From Lunularia cruciata (taxonomy: Eukaryota; Streptophyta; Marchantiopsida; Lunulariales; Lunulariaceae), in the NCBI GenBank assembly GCA_948567375.1, contig OX419761.1, positions 20,002,243 through 20,066,242 of the forward strand: a stretch of DNA of 64,000 nt, read 5' to 3'. The notes beneath the pieces were generated by a model. It was not told the origin of the DNA. It did no database searches and was given only the letters and a program-made list of their open reading frames with translations. How positions within the stretch are numbered: the first letter of the stretch is position 1; every line of letters begins with the position of its first letter. Both the position numbers and the translations under genes were made by a program. Shown one piece after another: positions 58,306 through 64,000 of the stretch.

Positions 58306-61300
58306 AACCTCCCTCCTTTTAAGACGTAACATCCTCGTTGTGAAGCTGCTGCTCAAAAGATTTTACTAACACTGGTGCGTGGGTCAAGTTGGCTAATGGA
58401 CCCACGTTGCCTCATATAGTGGGTAACCTTTCCATTGTATGAGATTTTTCACACGTGGGTGATGAATGGATGCATTTTTGGAGAATGTGTTCAACTTCAT
58501 ATTCCTCCATGCCATCAATGAATGTCGGGCAAGGTCAAATGTCTTGTATGGAGGGAAAGGGGTCTGATCAGGGTACATATCTGCATAGGAGAGAGACATG
58601 GAACAGTGGATGGATCTTCATGTGTAGTGGTAGCTTGAGGTGATAGGCCACAACACCGATTCAACAAAGAATGAGAAAAGGCCCAATAAAGCAAGGTCTG
58701 AGCTTGTGAGGGCCAACTAATGTGAGGTTGGTTGTTGATAGCCAACTTGTTCTTCCACCTAGAACTCCATGTGCCTATGGTGTGTATTGGCATACTACTT
58801 TTGTCAATTTTTGACAATCCACAACCTATTTTTGGCATTCTCCATACCTTATTGGATTTTTGAAACAAAAGAGTTGACAACATCAACCTTGGTAGTCATC
58901 GGATATATCTTCATCAAGCTTGCAGGTGTGAAAGGATGCTTGCCATACATGAGGAAGAATGGTGTGACTTAGGTTGAGGAATTTATTGAATTGTTGTATG
59001 TGACTTCCACCAATAGAAGTAAAGTGTCCCACCTCTCTTGCTTATCTAAGGTGAAGCCCTAAAGCATATCTTCAATAGTGCAATTGGCTTGCTTTGTTTG
59101 GCCATTGGTCTATGGATGGTAAGCCATGGACATGGCCAATTTGGTTTTGAAGACACCAAAGAGTGTTCGCCAAAATAGACTAGTAAATTGAGTGCCTCTA
59201 TTGGTGATGAGAACTCAAGACAAGCAATAGTATTTAGATACAGAGACAATTGCATCTAAGTATAATTGAGCTAGTTGTGGAGTTGTCACCTCCTTGGTGG
59301 TAGGACGTACATGAATCATTTTGCTAAGTTGGTCAACAAATACTACAATGGAGTCAAACCTTGAGGTGGTCTTGGGCAATTTGTAGACTAGATCCATACT
59401 CACCTATTCCCAACGTTGTGTAGGAGTAGGGAGGGGTTGCAAGAGTCCTACAAGAGCTTGATTAGAGGAGTTTTTCTATTGACAAAGTAGGCAGCTCCAA
59501 ACATATTCCATCACATAGTTGCTCATCTTGAGCCAATAGTAATGGCACTAGACTGCATCCAAGGTCTTGTCCACTCTAGCATGACCTACAATGGCAGAAT
59601 CATGACATTTGGCTAAGATAATGGTGCATAATTTTGAGGCATCCGGGATCTATAATTTACCATCACAAAAAGTGAATCCTTGGTTGTTGCCTTTGGATGA
59701 TTGAGCTCTTACAATCTAGGGATCTATTTTTGTAGCAACTAGAATCTTTGGCCAAAATTTAGGGTTCATCTTGACCTCTACCACCAAATTGTTTACCATC
59801 AGCATTCTAGTGAATGCATCTGCAAGTTGCTTCTTGCCTTCCATGTAGGTGATTGTCATGTTGAATCATTTACGCCACTCTATCTATAGAATCTGGCTAT
59901 GAGGTAGATCTTTTTGTATCTCAAGGTAGACTAGAGGTTTATGGTCTGTCTCCACTACAAATGCCTTCTCGCCAAGATAGTGCTTCCAATGCTTGGTTTC
60001 AAGGACAATGGCTAGCTCTTCTTGCTCTGTGGTGTGATAATTTCATTTTGCCAATAATAGCTTTCAAGAGAAGTATGCAATTGGATGGCACCCATCATGC
60101 CACTCTTATTGTAAGACTGCTCCTATTGCTATGCTTGATGCATCGGTAGCCAATTTGATTGGACGTTGGGTCATACCATTTCAAGACTGGTGAATGTAGC
60201 AAGGCGCCTTTCAATTCTTGAAAGGCCAACTCTTATGCGGTTCCCCATGTCCACTTCTTCCTCTTGCCAAGTGGTGTTGTTAAAGCCTATGCCACCTTGG
60301 AGAAGTCCTTGACAAACCGACAATAGAACCCTATCAACCCTAAGAAGCTCTTGAATTGAGTCTGGTCTTTTGGAGTGCTCCATTTTTGAATGACCTCTAT
60401 TTTATTTGTTAATACTTGGATACACTCTGCACTTACTCTATGCCTCAAGTAGTCTACTTCAGACTTGCCAAACTTTCACTTTTAGATTTTGGCATACAAG
60501 TGATACTGTCTTAGAATCTAGAGGACTTCTTGTTGATGTTGTTTGTATTCCGTCATTATCCTACTATATATTAAGATATCATCTAGGAAAAAAATAACAA
60601 ACTTATCCAAATATGGCATTCATAAGACTCATGAAAGTGGTAGGTGCATTGGTGAGGCAGAATGGCACCACAAGGTACTCAAAGTGGCCATACTTGGTTT
60701 GAAAGGCAGTTTTGTATACATCTTCCTTTGCAATTCACCTGGGGCAGAAGGTGCATGTGTGAGTCATCAAGAATGCTATGTAGATTTGGAACATTCTTGC
60801 ACGTTTAACAAATTCACCCATGAAAATGACTAGCAACTCTTTTGTGCCAAGCAATGCAGCATAACTAGCTCATTTGAGTGTGTGTGTTCCGCATGCAGCT
60901 GCTGTAATTGAAGAATGTAGATGGGTCTATCTTCCATTGCTGCTGAGCAGAGCAGTAACTAGAGTTGGAGTTAGATCCTTGTATCGCCACTCATCTTAAG
61001 TATGAAGGGCTATGGCTTTTAGGTAATTATCAGTGAGTCCTCAACAATCACGCTGCAAGGCCAAAGTGGCCACACCACACCTGAGAGCCCTGCGGATGTG
61101 CATGATCTTGCCAAGAAAGAGTTCAGAAAAGAGGATAGCAAACAAGTTTTGAATTCTTGGTTTTGAATTCCTTGGTTTGAAAGGCAGTTTTGTATATATC
61201 TTCCTTTGCAATCCGGATTTGATTGTAACCACTCTGCAAGTCCAATGAAGTGTCTTGCTCCATAGAGTTGATCAAACAAGTCATCCATGCGGAGTAAGGG

Positions 61301-61480
61301 ATATTTGTTCTACACAGTTTGATGATTGAGGCTATGATAGTCAATGCACATGTGCATTGTACTATCCTTCTTCTTCACAAACAAGACAAGAGCCCCGTAT
61401 GGTGATACACTAGGTAGGATAAACCCCTTTTGCAGCATATCCTCAATTTGAGCCTTACACTCCTCCAACTCCTACGGTGA
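58306..61480 (-). pseudogene. Element C pol: RT, RNase H, integrase, chromodomain (decayed)
   Basis: Recognisable minus-strand pieces: RT near 61480-60540 (DLQSGYNQIRIAKEDIYKTAF, with the catalytic region near 60570), RNase H near 60170-59900, integrase 59560-58580 (MDLVYKLPKTTSRFDSIVVF, VDQLSKMIHVRPTTKEVTTP) and chromodomain remnants at 58500-58390 (YPLYEATWVH). Stops and shifts are frequent throughout. Confidence 0.85.
60737..61170. other. Foreign 434-bp insertion in RT flanked by a 42-bp duplication
   Basis: The RT segment CTTGGTTTGAAAGGCAGTTT..TTGCAAT occurs at 60693-60736 and again from 61171. The sequence between matches neither retroelement family. There are no element-like ends. Confidence 0.75.
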
Positions 61481-61651
61481 TAGACAATATGGGGTCTTAC
61501 AAGGAGATGTCTTCCTCAAAAGTATCTCAACTTTATGATCTACTCTCTTTTTTGGTGGTAATCCTTAGGGTAGATCATCTTGGAAGACATCTTGAAACTC
61601 ATTTACCATATCCTTCACTTTCTCAAGAATTTGTCCAATGAGTTGTGCACT

Positions 61652-62095
61652 CTAGACTTCTCTTATTAAACCCATGAAACATCTATCTGTCTTATAGATA
61701 GTTGTTGTTCTTGTGACATAGAGAGGCAATTTTTGCCTTTGTGCTTTTTCTCTAACCCCAATGATCGTCCGTTGGTGAGTGTTCACTGATTTCTTCTTCC
61801 AATCTACCATAAGGTTGTATTGCTCTATCCAAGGCATGCATAAGATTGCATCATAATGAGCTAATTGTATCACCTGCCACTCAATTGCTTCTTGATATTC
61901 TTCTACATAAAGTGTTACCCTTTTGGATAATGACTCAATTTTCTTTGTTTGCCCATGAGGTAACTCTACTTCTTTGTTGTCATCTTTCTCTAGATCCATA
62001 CCTAATTTTATTGCAACAAAGCAAGATAAGAAATTCTCTATTGCTCCAAGATCTATCAATACACTCACTTGATTGCCTTCTAGGACCCCATTCAC
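61652..62095 (-). pseudogene. Element C protease and start of RT linker
   Basis: 147 open codons: MNGVLEGNQVSVLI, then DLGAIENFLSC at the active site (Asp-Leu-Gly instead of Asp-Ser/Thr-Gly), AILCMPWIEQYNLMVDWKKK and CFMGLIREV. Collinear with element B. Confidence 0.85.
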
Positions 62096-62259
62096 AACAA
62101 TTGTGAGTTTGCCTTTCTAGATCTTTGCGCACTCATCTTCTTCCTCCTCTCGCTTTTCCACTTCCTTATTGAGCCAATAAGGCAGCAAAATACCTTTATT
62201 GGTGATCTTTGTTTTCCAAGATTATTTCTACCTCCTCTTCCTCCGTGCGTTGCTCCATG

Positions 62260-63300
62260 GTGTTCAAAGATTGCCTATATGGAGGCCGAGGGCCTCTAGG
62301 GAGACAAGCACAACAATTGATGGAGATACGCCCAATACAATCACAATTGTAGCAACAATGTTGTTCTCCTTGAGTTCCTTCTCCTCATGGGACTCTATCT
62401 CTTTGTTCTTCCACTTGTCCCCGCTCTCCTTGAAGCAGTCTTGCTCCTCTATCTCAAGACCAAAGGTTGCCCAATTTCATAGGTATTGGTCCACCCATGT
62501 GTGGCATTTCCGCCCAATAGTATTGAGATGGAACTACTCATTTGCCTCCTCCAAGTGCCATTGCTATTCTTTAAACACAAGCAATGGCTTTAAATATAGT
62601 GCAAGGATTTTGTACCATGACTTCTTGGCAAATCTGGTCCTTCAACCCTTGTTTGAAATTGTCTAGAGCCTCTGCTGGACTCATGTCAGTTATTGCAACT
62701 TGTAGATCAAAAAATGCTTCCTCATACTCGTGTGCACTATTCTTTTGTTTCAATCCCCATAATTAGATTTGAGCCATTTGCACGGAATCCACAAACTAGA
62801 AATTCTTCAAAAGTCCTTGCATTGTTGTCCACATGACCTCTCTTCTTTCTACCAACATTGATCATTCCCAAGCATCATACCATGTGAGGGCTTTTTTGGT
62901 TAGGTACCCACATGCAAACACACCTATGGTATGCTCAGTGATCTTCATCAAGAACAATCAGAATTATTGGTTCATTCTCAAGATCCAATTATCTACTACT
63001 CCCATAGCATGTTGCCTTTTGTAAGGCTTGATATTGCAGGTCTTCTTCATTTGTAGTAACAATGTGGCTTCATCATTAGCCGGGTTTGATGTCATAGGCA
63101 CGAGTGCCTCTCCAAGTACTTCAATTGCATGTATTGGGCATTGAGACGGTTCTCCTTCCTCCATTGTTTGATCATTCTTGGGGGTTTATACTTGATTTTG
63201 GAATACCTCCATGGTTATCTTGATTTCTTGAAACTCGTTCAACATCCCTTGCATTCCTTGCATCAACTCTTGCAATTGTGGATCCATGATTCCTACACAC
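62260..63300 (-). pseudogene. Element C gag (decayed)
   Basis: Pieces on the minus strand: PANDEATLLLQMKKTCNIKP, FFDLQVAITDMSPAEALDNF and ICQEVMVQNPCTIFKAIACV, and a zinc-knuckle remnant near 62340. Frame is interrupted many times. Confidence 0.75.
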
Positions 63301-63328
63301 AATCAATGTTCACTTGCTACTTCCTACT

Positions 63329-63532
63329 TCAATAGAGGGTTAGAATGATCACTCAAGAGGGTGCACAAACTATGCGGACTACCATTGGGACCTTAGAGGC
63401 CATCACTTGTTGATAATATTCCTCACTAAAATTGTGGACTACAAAATCCCTAAACATCACTTTTGGTCTAACTACATAATGCATTTCTACTTGCGTGTTG
63501 AAAGGATGAGGATTTAATACATTCAGATCCAT
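63329..63532 (-). pseudogene. Small pre-gag reading frame, copy C
   Basis: ATG 63532-63530 to TGA 63331-63329, same 68-codon length as the frame at 27568-27771 and alignable without indels (RPKVMFRDFVV, EYYQ.V.AS.VPMVV, VIILTLY). One Arg codon near the end has become TGA in this copy. Confidence 0.55.
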
Positions 63533-63885
63533 AACATCATAATAGAATGTATATTGTCAAATCCTACTCTCTATTGTATACCACTATAGGTAGAATCACT
63601 TGCTTTGGTGAATTCATCACTCTGTCCATGAATTTTGCTCCAAAGTGATAAACTAGCAATACTCTCATTTGTTCATGTTGGATGTACATAATCTTGATGT
63701 GGATTGGATTCAAGAATGGGAAGCTAGGTGCAAGAAATTGTCCTCTTGGTGCATCTATCCCATCTGCCCTCTAAAGCCCTTCCCAAGTCTAGCAATTGCA
63801 CTATGTTCTCCAACTCAAATTACTCAGTTTCAGTTGCTCGTGCTCTTCCAAGAGGGATGATCCACTCTCTTGGATTAAAATACTT

Positions 63886-63897
63886 GCTCTAATACCA
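63886..63897 (-). other. Primer-binding site, element C
   Basis: TGGTATTAGAGC on the minus strand, 11 of 12 to the initiator-tRNA-Met complement, one base after the 5' LTR that starts at 63899. Confidence 0.8.
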
Positions 63898-64000
63898 TTG
63901 TAATACTCTGAGGATATGAGTACTCTTCAAGAGACAAAACACAGATTTACCATATTTTTCATTCCTTTGATGCCCCAAAGGAGCACCTTCTCTTTATTAT

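Larger units (their letters stand above)
57561..64000 (-). mobile_element. Element C: family-B chromovirus, cut by the window edge
   Basis: 3' LTR 57561-58305 (long subtype), chromodomain, integrase, RNase H, RT, protease, gag, the small pre-gag frame, primer site, and the first 102 bases of the 5' LTR (from 63899). All read on the minus strand, with many stops. RT carries a filler insertion at about 60737-61170. The target duplication cannot be checked because the right end is outside the window. Confidence 0.92.

Overview
This window looks like nuclear DNA of a land plant: a spliced chloroplast-protein gene with short GT-AG introns sits in a long tract of plant-type LTR retrotransposons that use an initiator-tRNA-Met primer site. 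The species cannot be fixed. A bryophyte, fern, lycophyte or gymnosperm seems more likely than a compact angiosperm genome, with low confidence. Most of the 64 kb is mobile DNA, much of it decayed. I reconstructed exons and element boundaries by eye, so ends marked as approximate may move by tens of bases.

Left edge (1-3.3 kb): a decayed aldo-keto reductase gene on the minus strand, then short tandem repeats. From 3.3 to 11.85 kb lies an old LINE-like reverse transcriptase element, cut by a solo LTR (3858-4474) and by a well-preserved Ty3/gypsy chromovirus, 'element A' (5151-10791, minus, 423-bp LTRs, target duplication CACTC). A 5'-truncated copy of a second chromovirus family ('family B') follows at 11.84-14.24 kb, then a solo LTR with target duplication AAAGG.

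Middle (15.8-38.8 kb): a nest four levels deep. An old minus-strand family-A copy (A', 15796 to about 38755) holds a plus-strand family-A copy (A'', 18906-34767, duplication CATTG). A'' holds a family-B element (22788-33080, duplication GGTGG). The left LTR of B holds a 3.69-kb TG...CA element (23126-26815, duplication CCTAA) with no recognisable LTRs and one long decayed coiled-coil reading frame. Three further solo LTRs lie in A'.

Right half: a decayed PIF/Harbinger-like transposase (about 40.4-41.9 kb), a purine-rich tract, an unrecognised decayed coding region with repeated peptide units and a possible FCP1-like phosphatase remnant (43.2-46.3 kb), and another decayed frame on the minus strand (47.5-49.1 kb). 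The one apparently intact host gene is at 51020-54314: eight exons encoding a 540-residue TROL-type thylakoid rhodanese-like protein, which tethers ferredoxin-NADP reductase. It is followed by low-copy repeats, a gag zinc-knuckle relic, and a minus-strand family-B copy (C) that runs off the right edge.

Most noteworthy: the LTR-less coiled-coil element; perfect heat-shock-element arrays upstream of the TATA box in the family-A LTR; and a 67-codon frame before gag that is kept in length and stop position between two diverged family-B copies.
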